Shown: positions 39,610 to 46,994, numbered from the stretch's first letter. The stretch: 64,000 nt of DNA from JACVRW01 sp963771715 (GCA_963771715.1 CAVYUQ010000016.1:127081-191080); one strand, 5' to 3'. The notes: generated by a model not told the origin, from the sequence alone. Translations and numbers: made by a program.

Positions 39610-39610
39610 G

Positions 39611-39658
39611 GGGTTAGGCGTCTTCTCTTGCCATCTCGCAAGGGAAAACGCCTCACCC
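39611..39658. repeat. 48-bp palindromic repeat, copy C (diverged)
   Basis: Same length and fold as copies A and B: outer arms GGGTTAGGCGT / ACGCCTCACCC and inner stem TTCTCTTGC / GCAAGGGAA. By eye it matches copy A at 36 of 48 positions, with many changes paired by changes on the other arm, so the fold rather than the exact sequence seems kept. Confidence 0.7.
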
Positions 39659-39693
39659 GTGACGGGAGGGTGTCGCGGTCTGCTGACCGTGGC

Positions 39694-40050
39694 TCAGACG
39701 GTGGCGCCGCAGCTCGGCTCTTCTTCCGCCACGCGGAAGGAGGAGCCGCAGCCGCACGAGGCCACGACGTTCGGGTTCGAGACCTCGAAGCCGGAGCCCA
39801 TGAAGGTCTCGGTGAAGTCGACGGTGGAGCCGTCCACGTACTGCATGCTCGCCGGGTCCACGAGGAGCCGGATGCCGGACACCTCGAAGACGTGGTCGTC
39901 GTCGCGCCGCTCGTCCAGGGCGAGCGCGTACTGGAATCCGGAGCAGCCGCCGCCCTTCACGCCGACGCGCAGGCCCACGTCGCCCTCGGCGGCCTGGCCT
40001 GTCATGAACTCCTGCACCTTCTGTGCGGCGATGTCGGTGAGGGTGACCAT
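39694..40050 (-). CDS. erpA: Fe-S cluster assembly/insertion protein, ErpA/IscA (A-type carrier)
   Basis: 118-residue A-type carrier (start MVTLTDIAAQKVQEFM). The three cluster-binding Cys are at 36 (KGGGCSGF) and 99 and 101 (ASCGCGSSF); GSTVDFTETFMGSGFEVSNP is typical. It delivers Fe-S clusters to target enzymes. A short C-terminal extension carries one more Cys (PSCGATV). Diverges by 45 bases from the BolA/glutaredoxin pair, another Fe-S trafficking unit, so a shared control region is likely. Confidence 0.92.
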   Translation of the reverse strand: MVTLTDIAAQKVQEFMTGQAAEGDVGLRVGVKGGGCSGFQYALALDERRDDDHVFEVSGIRLLVDPASMQYVDGSTVDFTETFMGSGFEVSNPNVVASCGCGSSFRVAEEEPSCGATV

Positions 40051-40095
40051 CTGCCCAGATTGTATCGGCGACGTCGTATGTACCCTCAAGGGCGT

Positions 40096-40344
40096 ATGCC
40101 AAGCGCTGAAGAGCTACGCGAGCGCATCGAGCAGGCCCTGCCCGGGTCCGACGTCTCGGTGACCGACACGACCGGGGGCGGCGACCACTTCCGCGCCGAG
40201 ATCGTGTCGGAGCGCTTCGAGGGCCTCTCGCGCATCCAGCAGCACAAGCTGATCTACGACGTCTTCGGCGACGAGGTCGGCGGCGCGATCCACGCGCTCT
40301 CAATCAAGACAGGCACACCTTCCCCGGCCGGAGACGGACGATGA
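40096..40344 (+). CDS. bolA: BolA family protein
   Basis: 82-residue BolA-like protein (MPSAEELRERIEQALPG). The class II KH-like fold keeps the pattern GGGDHFRAEIVSERFEGLSRIQQHKLIYDV in pieces: the invariant His appears twice (DHF, QQHKLIYD). BolA proteins bind monothiol glutaredoxins through a shared [2Fe-2S] cluster. The stop overlaps the start of such a glutaredoxin gene (ATGA), a strong functional link. Confidence 0.9.
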   Translation: MPSAEELRERIEQALPGSDVSVTDTTGGGDHFRAEIVSERFEGLSRIQQHKLIYDVFGDEVGGAIHALSIKTGTPSPAGDGR

Positions 40345-40745
40345 CGAACGACGAGATCAAGGGCTTCATCGAGAACGCGATCAAGGAGAACCGGGTGATG
40401 CTCTTCATGAAGGGCACCCCCCAGCAGCCCGCCTGCGGGTTCTCCATGCGAACGTCGGGCGCGCTGAACGCGCTCGGAGTCAAGTACGCCGCACTCGACA
40501 TCCTTCCCGACCCGCGCATCCGCGAGGAGCTCTCGGGCCTGTCCGGCTGGCCGACCATCCCGCAGCTGTTCGTCGACGGCGAGCTCGTCGGCGGCTGCGA
40601 CATCGTCATGGAGATGTTCGAGTCGGGCGAGCTGGCCGAGGTGCTCGGGGTGGAGCAGCCGGAGCTCGAGGACGCGCCCGCGGAGCCCGCCGCCGAGCAG
40701 CAGCCGCAGCAGCGCCCGATCGGACTCGAGAACCGCCTGAACTAG
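40341..40745 (+). CDS. grxD: monothiol (CGFS) glutaredoxin, Grx4/GrxD type
   Basis: 134-residue glutaredoxin with the active-site CGFS at 32-35 (PACGFSMRT) and glutathione-binding WPTIPQLFVDGELVGGCDI. CGFS proteins hold and transfer [2Fe-2S] clusters rather than reduce disulfides. The last 30 residues are an unusual Glu/Pro/Gln-rich tail. Coupled to bolA by a four-base overlap. The stop codon shares the CTAG tetramer with the stop of the convergent gene on the other strand. Confidence 0.92.
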   Translation: MTNDEIKGFIENAIKENRVMLFMKGTPQQPACGFSMRTSGALNALGVKYAALDILPDPRIREELSGLSGWPTIPQLFVDGELVGGCDIVMEMFESGELAEVLGVEQPELEDAPAEPAAEQQPQQRPIGLENRLN

Positions 40746-41491
40746 TCCGGCTCGCCGCGCAGGGCCCAGCTGTAGGTGAAGGAAACGCCGCTCTCCGACT
40801 GCGTCTCGATGCCCTGATAGTCGAAGCCGTCGGCTGAGATGTACGACTCCCGCGGGTCGAGCGGCGGGCCTCCCACCGGGATCGACTGCGTGGTGCCCTC
40901 CTGCGACTCGGCGCCGGGCTCGCATGACGAGACCGCCACGTCCATCGGGCCCGGATAGAGCGGCCCGATGTCGATGCTGTACGTGTACTGCTCGAGCGGC
41001 TGCGTCGGGCTCCCGAATACCGCCATGGACCCGCCGTTCAGGTTGAACTGCTGGTTGCCGTTCATCTGGCAGGCGGCGTAGGGGAAGCGCCCGGAAGCGG
41101 TGTATGTGACGGACCCGGAGGTCGCCGAGTAGTTCCCGTTGGCACCCGGCACGTCCGGGCTGCAGAGCCGGGTGAAGACGACGCTCCCGTTCCACCTGAA
41201 ATGCGATCCGGACGACATCGTCGACTCGCCGCTGAAGGTGCCGCTGATCGTCTCGAGGCCGTCCGGCCTGCAGAGCTCCTCGAAGATCTGGTCGAGTGCG
41301 CTGCTCATAGTGTTGGGCGGGTCACCGAAGAAGAGCTCGCTGACCGTGCCGCTCACCTGCCGCGAGACCGTGCGGCCGTTCCCCTGGGCGGTGATCGTGG
41401 CGGTGGCCGTGTTGCCCGTGACCGTGACCCTCGTGCTGATCCGCGCGTACGGCTCGACCGTCAGCGGGGATGACGGCGCGTTGTCGGGCAA
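40742..41491 (-). CDS. hypothetical extracellular-type protein
   Basis: 249-residue protein with no recognised family, rich in Ser, Thr, Gly and Asn with beta-strand pattern (VTVTGNTATATITAQG, NGNYSATSGSVTYTASG) and five Cys, which suggests an exported, disulfide-bonded protein. The TTG at 41491 gives no signal peptide; the frame extends upstream only about 30 codons to a stop, so the true N-terminus may be lost to a frame error near 41500-41600. Convergent with grxD. Confidence 0.6.
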   Translation of the reverse strand: MPDNAPSSPLTVEPYARISTRVTVTGNTATATITAQGNGRTVSRQVSGTVSELFFGDPPNTMSSALDQIFEELCRPDGLETISGTFSGESTMSSGSHFRWNGSVVFTRLCSPDVPGANGNYSATSGSVTYTASGRFPYAACQMNGNQQFNLNGGSMAVFGSPTQPLEQYTYSIDIGPLYPGPMDVAVSSCEPGAESQEGTTQSIPVGGPPLDPRESYISADGFDYQGIETQSESGVSFTYSWALRGEPD

Positions 41492-41627
41492 GGCTGTGGA
41501 CGCGATGTGTGGCCGGGCACGGCGCTCGCTCCCCGGCGGTCCAGGCGTCGGTGCTCAGCACGGTCGCGGCCTGGGGTCCAAGGATTCTCCAAGCTAATGC
41601 CAACGAGCTGGTTGCACACTCGATCCC

Positions 41628-42359
41628 ATGATCGCCAGGATCCACAGTCGACTTACATTCGCCAACGTCGTTTCGGTGATCGCCCTGTTCGTGGCGCTCG
41701 GCGGCACGTCGGTCGCCGCCCTGACACTCGCGCGCAACAGCGTCAAGGGCAAGCACATCGCGCCGAACGCCGTGACGGGATCGGAGGTGAAGGATGCGTC
41801 GCTGCTCGCCGAAGACTTCGGGCCGGGTCAGCTTCCGGAAGGGGAGAAGGGCGACCCGGGGGCCACTGGCGCCCCAGGAACGCCCGGCACGCCGGGAACG
41901 CCCGGCACTCCGGGGACGGACGGTGCAGACGGTGCTCCCGGATCGCCGGCTGCCAGCTGGGTGACGGGCAACATGATCGAGGCGATCCCCGCCCATTCCG
42001 CGGCCTCGGGAGCGAACGCCACCAACGTGTCCCCCTCGGGACAGACCGAGCTCAGCGGTAGCTCGCTCAACCGTGCCCAGGTGTCGCCGAACGCAGCGAT
42101 CGTGGTTCGCGATCTGGCGGTCGCCCAAAACAACGCGACCGGCGCCGGGGAACTCCGGTACAAGCTCATGGATCTGACCAACCCTCCGTTCCCCAACGTC
42201 CTATTGCAGTGTTCAATCACCGGCGTCAACAAGATCTGCAACAGCGGGTCGCAGAGCGCGACGGTTCCGGCCGGGTCCAGGCTCGTGATCGAGATCGTCC
42301 TGTTGGGTGACACGGTCAGCACGTTCGCCGGCTGGGGCTTCCGGGCCACCACCCCCTGA
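41628..42359 (+). CDS. secreted collagen-like (GXY-repeat) protein
   Basis: 243 residues. The N-terminus (RLTFANVVSVIALFVALGG) is a signal/anchor segment, followed by SVKGKHIAPNAVTGSEVKD, a pattern I know from many secreted proteins of Thermoleophilia. Residues about 75-105 are collagen-like triplets (GDPGATGAPGTPGTPGTPGT). The C-terminal 130 residues form a beta-rich globular domain with two Cys (LLQCSITG, KICNSG). Collagen-like stems usually form trimers displaying the C-terminal head outside the cell. Function unknown. Confidence 0.8.
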   Translation: MIARIHSRLTFANVVSVIALFVALGGTSVAALTLARNSVKGKHIAPNAVTGSEVKDASLLAEDFGPGQLPEGEKGDPGATGAPGTPGTPGTPGTPGTDGADGAPGSPAASWVTGNMIEAIPAHSAASGANATNVSPSGQTELSGSSLNRAQVSPNAAIVVRDLAVAQNNATGAGELRYKLMDLTNPPFPNVLLQCSITGVNKICNSGSQSATVPAGSRLVIEIVLLGDTVSTFAGWGFRATTP

Positions 42360-42375
42360 GGCTGGGTAGACCCTC

Positions 42376-42537
42376 CTAGGCCGGGGCGGCCTGGGCGCCG
42401 CCGGCGAGCTGCTTCAGCCGCTCCCAGCGGTTCGGCCTGCGCGGCCGGCTGCGCCGGTACTGGTCGATCGTGAGCCCGACGGGGATGCTGGTCTCGACGT
42501 AGAGGACCTGGCTGTTGGGGTTGGCGTTCAGGTTCAT
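42376..42537 (-). CDS. small conserved-looking protein, 53 residues
   Basis: ATG at 42537 opens a 53-residue frame beginning MNLNANPNSQVLYVETSIPV and ending KQLAGGAQAAPA. Nearly every codon ends in G or C, as in real genes here, and the alternative frames are poor. The N-terminal half looks strand-forming, the C-terminal half is Arg-rich (DQYRRSRPRRPNRWERLKQL), possibly nucleic-acid or membrane binding. No family recognised. Confidence 0.55.
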   Translation of the reverse strand: MNLNANPNSQVLYVETSIPVGLTIDQYRRSRPRRPNRWERLKQLAGGAQAAPA

Positions 42538-42706
42538 GCCGTCAGCTTCTCGCTCGGCGAGGGCTCGAAAAATGCGGCGAGCAGGTGTCTCGGGGTGCGG
42601 CTAGCCGCCTCCGCGCGGGGGGATTACCGGCCCCTTACCTGGCGCTGGAGAACCTTTGCCCCGAGCCAACCGGGGGCTTGCCGGGGCGGACCTACCGTCG
42701 TCTGCC

Positions 42707-43174
42707 ATGAACCGCAGACACGGACTCTTCCTCGCTGTCGCCATCGGACTGGCGGCGATCGCGGGCACATACGCCGCCCTTCAGACCACCGACCTCGGCG
42801 CCCAGGCAGCCACGCTCTCAGAGCAGCAGATCGCGGAAGCCGACGTCCAGCTCGACAAGCAGGAGGCCGCGCTTCGGCGCGCCGCGAGGAAGCGGCCGCC
42901 GAAGCTGCCGAAGCTGCCCGCCACAGCGACCGCATCAGGCGGCGGCGGGGGCGCCGCCAGCGGGCCCAGCTTCGCTGGGTCCGTCACCGCCGCGCCGGCC
43001 CCCGCGCCCTCCGGGCCAGGGCCCTCGCCGAACTCGGGCAGCGGGCACTTCGACGATGACCACGACGACGACGCGGACGCCTACGAGGACTACCTCGATG
43101 ACCGCGCCGACGCCCTCGAGGACGCCCGCGACGACGCCGAGGACGCGCGTGAGGACGCGCACGACGATGACTGA
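42707..43174 (+). CDS. membrane-anchored protein with Asp-rich tail (first gene of redox operon)
   Basis: 155 residues. Start MNRRHGLFLAVAIGLAAIAG gives a signal/anchor helix; then a Gln/Glu/Ala helix with basic stretch (ALRRAARKRPPKLPKLP), a Gly/Ala/Pro-rich linker and a C-terminal tail dominated by Asp (DDDHDDDADAYEDYLDDRAD). The tail could bind metal ions or a basic partner. No FMN-acceptor motif of the D-x-x-(S/T)-G-A-T type is visible. It overlaps the next gene by eight bases and begins the ApbE operon, so a structural role in that electron-transfer system is inferred. Confidence 0.7.
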   Translation: MNRRHGLFLAVAIGLAAIAGTYAALQTTDLGAQAATLSEQQIAEADVQLDKQEAALRRAARKRPPKLPKLPATATASGGGGGAASGPSFAGSVTAAPAPAPSGPGPSPNSGSGHFDDDHDDDADAYEDYLDDRADALEDARDDAEDAREDAHDDD

Positions 43175-43553
43175 GCACACCGTCCGCCTCTACGCGGCCG
43201 TGGTCGGGCTCGTCGTCTTCTTCCTGTTCTGGGCGGCCGTCGCAGCCAAGCCGTGGGCGGCCACGGGCGAGAGCGACCCGCGCGCGGCGGCCATCGAGCG
43301 TCGCGAGGAGACGCTCGCGCGCGAGACGCGTCGGGTGAACCGCGTGGTCCAGCGCCGCTTCACGGTGTACCGGCAGCAGCTGGCGCGCCGGAAGCGCGCC
43401 ATCGCGCGGCGCGAGCAGCAGAACGCCGCCCTCACGGCGGCGCCCAGCTTCTCGTCCTCGGCGCCGGTGTCGGGTGGCTCCACGGCCGCGCCGTCCGCCC
43501 CCTCGGTCTCGGTCACGCCCGCCGCCCCGGTCACGACGACGAGCAGCTCGTGA
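43167..43553 (+). CDS. small single-pass membrane protein (second gene of redox operon)
   Basis: 128 residues: start MTEHTVRLYAAVVGLVVFFL with one membrane helix, an Arg-rich helical stalk (REETLARETRRVNRVVQRRF) predicted to be coiled or amphipathic, and a Ser/Thr/Pro/Ala-rich tail ending TTTSSS. No family recognised. The stalk's positive charge is notable next to the Asp-rich tail of the preceding product; the two could pair. Its stop overlaps the ApbE start by one base (TGATG). Confidence 0.7.
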   Translation: MTEHTVRLYAAVVGLVVFFLFWAAVAAKPWAATGESDPRAAAIERREETLARETRRVNRVVQRRFTVYRQQLARRKRAIARREQQNAALTAAPSFSSSAPVSGGSTAAPSAPSVSVTPAAPVTTTSSS

Positions 43554-44410
43554 TGCAGAGCCACCGCTTCGACGCGATGGGGACCTGGGTCGAGTGCCTC
43601 GTGGAGGCTCCGGCGACGCCCGCGCTCACCCGGGCGCTCCGCGCCGTGGAGGACGAGTTCGCGCGGCTCGAGGCCATGCTGTCCCGCTTTCGGCCGGAGT
43701 CGGAGCTCGCGCGCCTCAACCGCGAGCGCTCGATCGACGCGAGCGACGAGCTGCGCGAGCTGGTCGCGCTCGCCCTCGACGCCCGCGAGCAGACGGGCGG
43801 GCGCTTCGACCCGACGCTCCACGACGCCCTGGTGGCGGCGGGCTACGACCGGACCTTCGCGGAGCTCGCCGACGACGGCGCCGAGACGCCGCCCGCCTCG
43901 GGTGGCGGCGAGGTCGCCATCCATGGGCGGCGCATCGAGCTCGGCCCGAACGCCTCCCTGGATCTCGGCGGCATCGCCAAGGGGTACGCCGCCGACCGCT
44001 GCGTCGCCTGGCTCGCGGCCCACGGTCCCGCGCTCGTGAACGCCGGGGGCGACCTCGCCGTCAGCCGCCCCCGCTCGCACGGCCCATGGCCGGTGGCGGT
44101 CGACGTGCCTGGACACGCGCTGACGCTCGCGCTCGAGCGCGGCGGCTTGGCGACCTCGGGCCGCGACCGCCGGCGCTGGCGGCGTGACGGCGAGGAGCGC
44201 CACCACCTGATCGACCCGCGCACGCTTCGGCCCGCCGAGGGCGGCCCGCTGTCCGTGACCGTCGCCGCCGAGAGCGCCACCGCCGCCGAGGTGCGCGCGA
44301 AGGCGCTCTTCCTCGCCCGCGACGCCGAGCACGAGGCGAGGTGCTCCGGCACCGCGGCCGTGATCGTCTCGAACCGCGGCGAGACCCACGTGGTGGGGGT
44401 GGCGGCGTGA
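43553..44410 (+). CDS. apbE: FAD:protein FMN transferase, ApbE
   Basis: 285-residue flavin transferase. It keeps FDAMGTWVECLVE at the start, FDPTLHDALVAAGYDR, LDLGGIAKGYAAD (136-148, metal/FAD site), LVNAGGDLAV and the C-terminal HHLIDPRTLRPA. Known ApbE enzymes attach FMN from FAD to a Ser/Thr in exported or membrane proteins. No signal peptide is evident, so it may act on the inner face, or the N-terminus is unusual. The stop overlaps the next gene as GTGA. The acceptor protein is not identifiable in this operon. Confidence 0.92.
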   Translation: MQSHRFDAMGTWVECLVEAPATPALTRALRAVEDEFARLEAMLSRFRPESELARLNRERSIDASDELRELVALALDAREQTGGRFDPTLHDALVAAGYDRTFAELADDGAETPPASGGGEVAIHGRRIELGPNASLDLGGIAKGYAADRCVAWLAAHGPALVNAGGDLAVSRPRSHGPWPVAVDVPGHALTLALERGGLATSGRDRRRWRRDGEERHHLIDPRTLRPAEGGPLSVTVAAESATAAEVRAKALFLARDAEHEARCSGTAAVIVSNRGETHVVGVAA

Positions 44411-44982
44411 AGTCCGACCCCACCTTCTGGCTGCTCGCGCGCGCGACCGGCCTGGCCGCCTACGTCCTCCTGACCGTCTCCGTGCTCGCGGGCCTGGTCG
44501 TGAAGTCGCGGCCGTTCGGCCGCGCGATCAAGCCGGCCAGCGCCACCCAGCTCCACCGCACGCTCGCGCTGCTGTCGCTGAGCGCGCTCGCGCTCCACGG
44601 GCTGACGCTGGTGCTCGACGAGAGCATCCACATCGGGCTCGGCGCGCTGCTGGTGCCCGGCCTCGCGCCCTACCGGCCGCTCTGGACGGGCCTTGGCGTG
44701 CTCGCCGGCGAGCTGATGCTGGCCGTCTACGTCTCGTTCGGCCTGCGCAAGCGGATCGGCACGGGGAACTGGCGGCGGCTCCACTACACGACCTACGCCG
44801 CCTTCGCCGGCGCCACGGCGCACGGCGTCATGGCGGGCACCGACTCGGGCCAGCCCTGGGTCATCGGCCTCTACCTCGGCGCGATCGGCGCCGTCGCCGC
44901 CGCGACCGCGTGGCGCGCACTCGTCCCACCCGCCCGACCGACACCCCGGCCCCGGCCGGCAACCAACGAAGGAGCGTCATGA
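44407..44982 (+). CDS. ferric-reductase-like transmembrane cytochrome b
   Basis: 191-residue integral membrane protein with five to six helices, of the ferric-reductase-like transmembrane (FRD/MsrQ-like) group. Heme-ligand His candidates lie in QLHRTLALL, LALHGLTLV, RRLHYTTYA and GATAHGVMAG, spaced as for two b hemes. GTG start overlaps the apbE stop; its own stop overlaps the ferredoxin start (ATGA). It could carry electrons across the membrane between the flavoprotein/ferredoxin side and an extracytoplasmic acceptor. Confidence 0.87.
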   Translation: MKSDPTFWLLARATGLAAYVLLTVSVLAGLVVKSRPFGRAIKPASATQLHRTLALLSLSALALHGLTLVLDESIHIGLGALLVPGLAPYRPLWTGLGVLAGELMLAVYVSFGLRKRIGTGNWRRLHYTTYAAFAGATAHGVMAGTDSGQPWVIGLYLGAIGAVAAATAWRALVPPARPTPRPRPATNEGAS

Positions 44983-45173
44983 GCACCTACCGCATCACCA
45001 TCGACGGTGGCCTCTGCAGCGGCTTCGGCACCTGCGCCGAGATGGCCCCCGAGCTGTTCGACATCGGCCCCGACGGGATCGCGGCCTCGCGACAGGGCAC
45101 GACCGACGACCCGGGCGTCCTCGACGTTGCCGCCGCCTGCCCGATGGGCGCGATCTCCGTGGAGGAGGAGTGA
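44979..45173 (+). CDS. [3Fe-4S]-type ferredoxin
   Basis: 64-residue ferredoxin (MSTYRITIDGGLCSGFGTCA). Only three cluster Cys are present, at 13, 19 and 54 (GLCSGFGTC and AACPMGA), which is the pattern of single [3Fe-4S] ferredoxins that serve cytochrome P450s in actinobacteria. No P450 is encoded nearby; instead it is overlapped by four bases on both sides by a membrane cytochrome b and an FAD reductase, so it should carry electrons between them. Confidence 0.93.
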   Translation: MSTYRITIDGGLCSGFGTCAEMAPELFDIGPDGIAASRQGTTDDPGVLDVAAACPMGAISVEEE

Positions 45174-46339
45174 CCGCCCGGTCGGTCGTGATCGTCGGCG
45201 CCGGCCTGGCGGGCTCGCGCTGCGCCGAGACGCTTCGCGCGCAGGGCTTCGACGGCCAGGTCACGCTGGTCGGCGACGAGCCGCTCGGCCCGTACGAGCG
45301 CCCGGCGCTGTCGAAGGAGTTCCTCGCGGGGACGAAGGAGCGGATCGAGCTGCGCCCGCCCTCCTACTGGGAGGAGCGGGACATCAAGCTAGTGCTGGGC
45401 CACCGCGTCGGCGGCGTCAATCCGGCGATGGGCCAGATCCCGGGCGCCCCGCCCGCCGACGCGATCGTGATCGCGACCGGCGCGCGGGCTCGGGCGCTGC
45501 CGTTCGAGTGCCCGCCCGGCGTGCACACGCTCCGGACCGCGGCGGACGCCGTGGCGCTGCGTGAGGGGCTCGCGCCCGGCAGCCGCCTGGCCGTGATCGG
45601 CGCCGGCTTCGTGGGAGCGGAGGTCGCGTCGACCGCGCGCTCGCTCGGAGTCGAGGTCACGCTGATCGACCTCGAGAGCGCGCCGCTCGTCCGGATCCTC
45701 GGGCAGGAGGTCGGCACGCTGCTGGCCGACCGCCACCGCGCCGACGGCGTGGAGCTCCGGCTCGGCGTCGGCCTGGGCCGCTTCCTCACGGCGGCGTCGG
45801 GCGCCCTTCGCGGCATCGAGCTCACCGACGGCTCTGTCGTGGAGTGCGACACGGCGCTCGTCGCGATCGGCGCCGCGCCGGACTGCACCCTCCTCGGCGA
45901 TCCCCGCGAGGGAATCAGGACCGACGCTTGCGGCCGGACCGAGCACGCGGGCGTGTACGCCTGCGGCGACGTGGCGCAGGCGTGGCGCCCGTCGCTCAGC
46001 AGCCACCTGCGCGTGGAGCACTGGACCTCCGCGGCGGGACAGGCGGCGGCGGTGGCACACGCGATCATGGGGAACGAGCGCCCCTACGACGAGGTGCCCT
46101 ACTTCTGGTCCGACCAGGCCGGCCTGCGCCTCCAGCACGTGGGCCACGCGGAAGCGCCCGCGACGACCGAGGTCACCGGAACGCCGGAGCGCTTCGTGGC
46201 CCACTACCGCGACGCGGACGGCCGCCTGCTGGCCGCTCTGGCGGCGAACAACCCCGGAGCGATCGGCGAGCTGCGCCGCGAGCTGGCGGCGGGCTCCCTA
46301 CTCGAACTCGTACCCGCAGTGCAGGCAGCGGCGCGCTGA
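45170..46339 (+). CDS. FAD-dependent ferredoxin reductase
   Basis: 389-residue pyridine-nucleotide-disulfide-type oxidoreductase: FAD loop VVIVGAGLAGSRCAETL, GPYERPALSKEFL, NAD(P) loop LAVIGAGFVGAEVAST and the second FAD motif GVYACGDVA. The closest functional type is the ferredoxin reductase of P450 or dioxygenase chains. GTG start, four-base overlap with the ferredoxin gene. Predicted role: feed electrons from NAD(P)H to the ferredoxin and on to the membrane cytochrome. Its 3' end overlaps a small convergent gene by 42 bases. Confidence 0.92.
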   Translation: MTARSVVIVGAGLAGSRCAETLRAQGFDGQVTLVGDEPLGPYERPALSKEFLAGTKERIELRPPSYWEERDIKLVLGHRVGGVNPAMGQIPGAPPADAIVIATGARARALPFECPPGVHTLRTAADAVALREGLAPGSRLAVIGAGFVGAEVASTARSLGVEVTLIDLESAPLVRILGQEVGTLLADRHRADGVELRLGVGLGRFLTAASGALRGIELTDGSVVECDTALVAIGAAPDCTLLGDPREGIRTDACGRTEHAGVYACGDVAQAWRPSLSSHLRVEHWTSAAGQAAAVAHAIMGNERPYDEVPYFWSDQAGLRLQHVGHAEAPATTEVTGTPERFVAHYRDADGRLLAALAANNPGAIGELRRELAAGSLLELVPAVQAAAR

Positions 46340-46459
46340 CATCGAGATCCGCTCGTTGCACCGCGGGCACGGGCGCTTTGGCTTGTGAGCGAGCATCGCG
46401 CCGACCACGCAGAGGCCCAGGGCTCCGATGAGCGCGAAGAAGTAAAGACCGCCGGACAC
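46298..46459 (-). CDS. small membrane-anchored zinc-ribbon protein, 53 residues
   Basis: GTG at 46459 begins MSGGLYFFALIGALGLCVVG, a single membrane helix, followed by a zinc ribbon CPRCNERISMSARRCLHCGYEF with CxxC pairs (split here as CPRC and CLHC). Starts three bases after the preceding gene's stop, so it is probably coupled to it. Its 3' half overlaps the reductase gene on the other strand, and codon bias is acceptable in both. Function unknown. Confidence 0.65.
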   Translation of the reverse strand: MSGGLYFFALIGALGLCVVGAMLAHKPKRPCPRCNERISMSARRCLHCGYEFE

Positions 46460-46462
46460 GAC

Positions 46463-46690
46463 TCAGCGACCCGGCGGGCGCCTGCGGCGCTGCGCGTCGA
46501 GCGCCTGCCGGCCGCGGTCCACGTAGCCGCGGGCCTGCTTCCTGTAGCGCGCCTTGTCCTCATCGGAGAGCGACTGCCAGCGCTCCCAGGCCATCAGGAC
46601 GTAGGGCCAGACGCGGCGGGCGCCGCGCACGGCGCCGCGGGCGCGGGTCGCGCGCCCGCTTGCGGCTATGCGTCTCTGCGATCGAGCCAT
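46463..46690 (-). CDS. small Arg-rich hypothetical protein
   Basis: 75 residues, ATG at 46690 (MARSQRRIAASGRATRARG), then WPYVLMAWERWQSLSDEDK and an Arg-rich tail. Strongly basic with several Trp; possibly a nucleic-acid- or membrane-surface-binding protein. Overlaps the upstream thioredoxin-fold gene by 25 bases and is followed directly by the zinc-ribbon gene. Confidence 0.6.
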   Translation of the reverse strand: MARSQRRIAASGRATRARGAVRGARRVWPYVLMAWERWQSLSDEDKARYRKQARGYVDRGRQALDAQRRRRPPGR

Positions 46691-46917
46691 TCGAGGTACT
46701 CCAGTATGCGGTGCGAGTCGTGGATCACGTCGTCTCCGTGCACGAGGACCGGTACCCATCTCTGCCCGGTCAACTCCTCGACCTCGGGCCTGTCGCGTTT
46801 GCGCAGCGGAACGCGCACCTCGTCGAAGTCGAGCTCCATCGCGCGCATGCGCCGGGCCACCTTGCCGCAGCGGCAGATGCGGTCGGTGTTCGCCTTGCAG
46901 CGATAGAGAGTCGTCAC
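46666..46917 (-). CDS. GST N-terminal / glutaredoxin-like thioredoxin-fold protein
   Basis: 83-residue stand-alone thioredoxin-fold domain from a GTG start (MTTLYRCKANTDRICRCGKV). RWVPVLVHGDDVIHDSHRIL is the GST cis-Pro and glutathione-binding segment (VPVL, DSHRI). The usual CxxC is shifted: RCKANTDRICRCG. It lacks the helical GST C-terminal domain, so a small reductase or binding role is more likely than a transferase. First gene of a three-gene minus-strand group. Confidence 0.75.
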   Translation of the reverse strand: MTTLYRCKANTDRICRCGKVARRMRAMELDFDEVRVPLRKRDRPEVEELTGQRWVPVLVHGDDVIHDSHRILEYLEWLDRRDA

Positions 46918-46994
46918 GGGGCCCAGGGTAGAGAGCCCCCCAGGGGCTCGAGGGTTTGACGCATCGTAAAACCCGTGAGAGGTTCAGAGTGGGA

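Noticed and set aside
41850..41930. Tandem DNA repeat
   Set aside because: The repetition is the GXY codon pattern of a collagen-like protein, not an independent DNA repeat.
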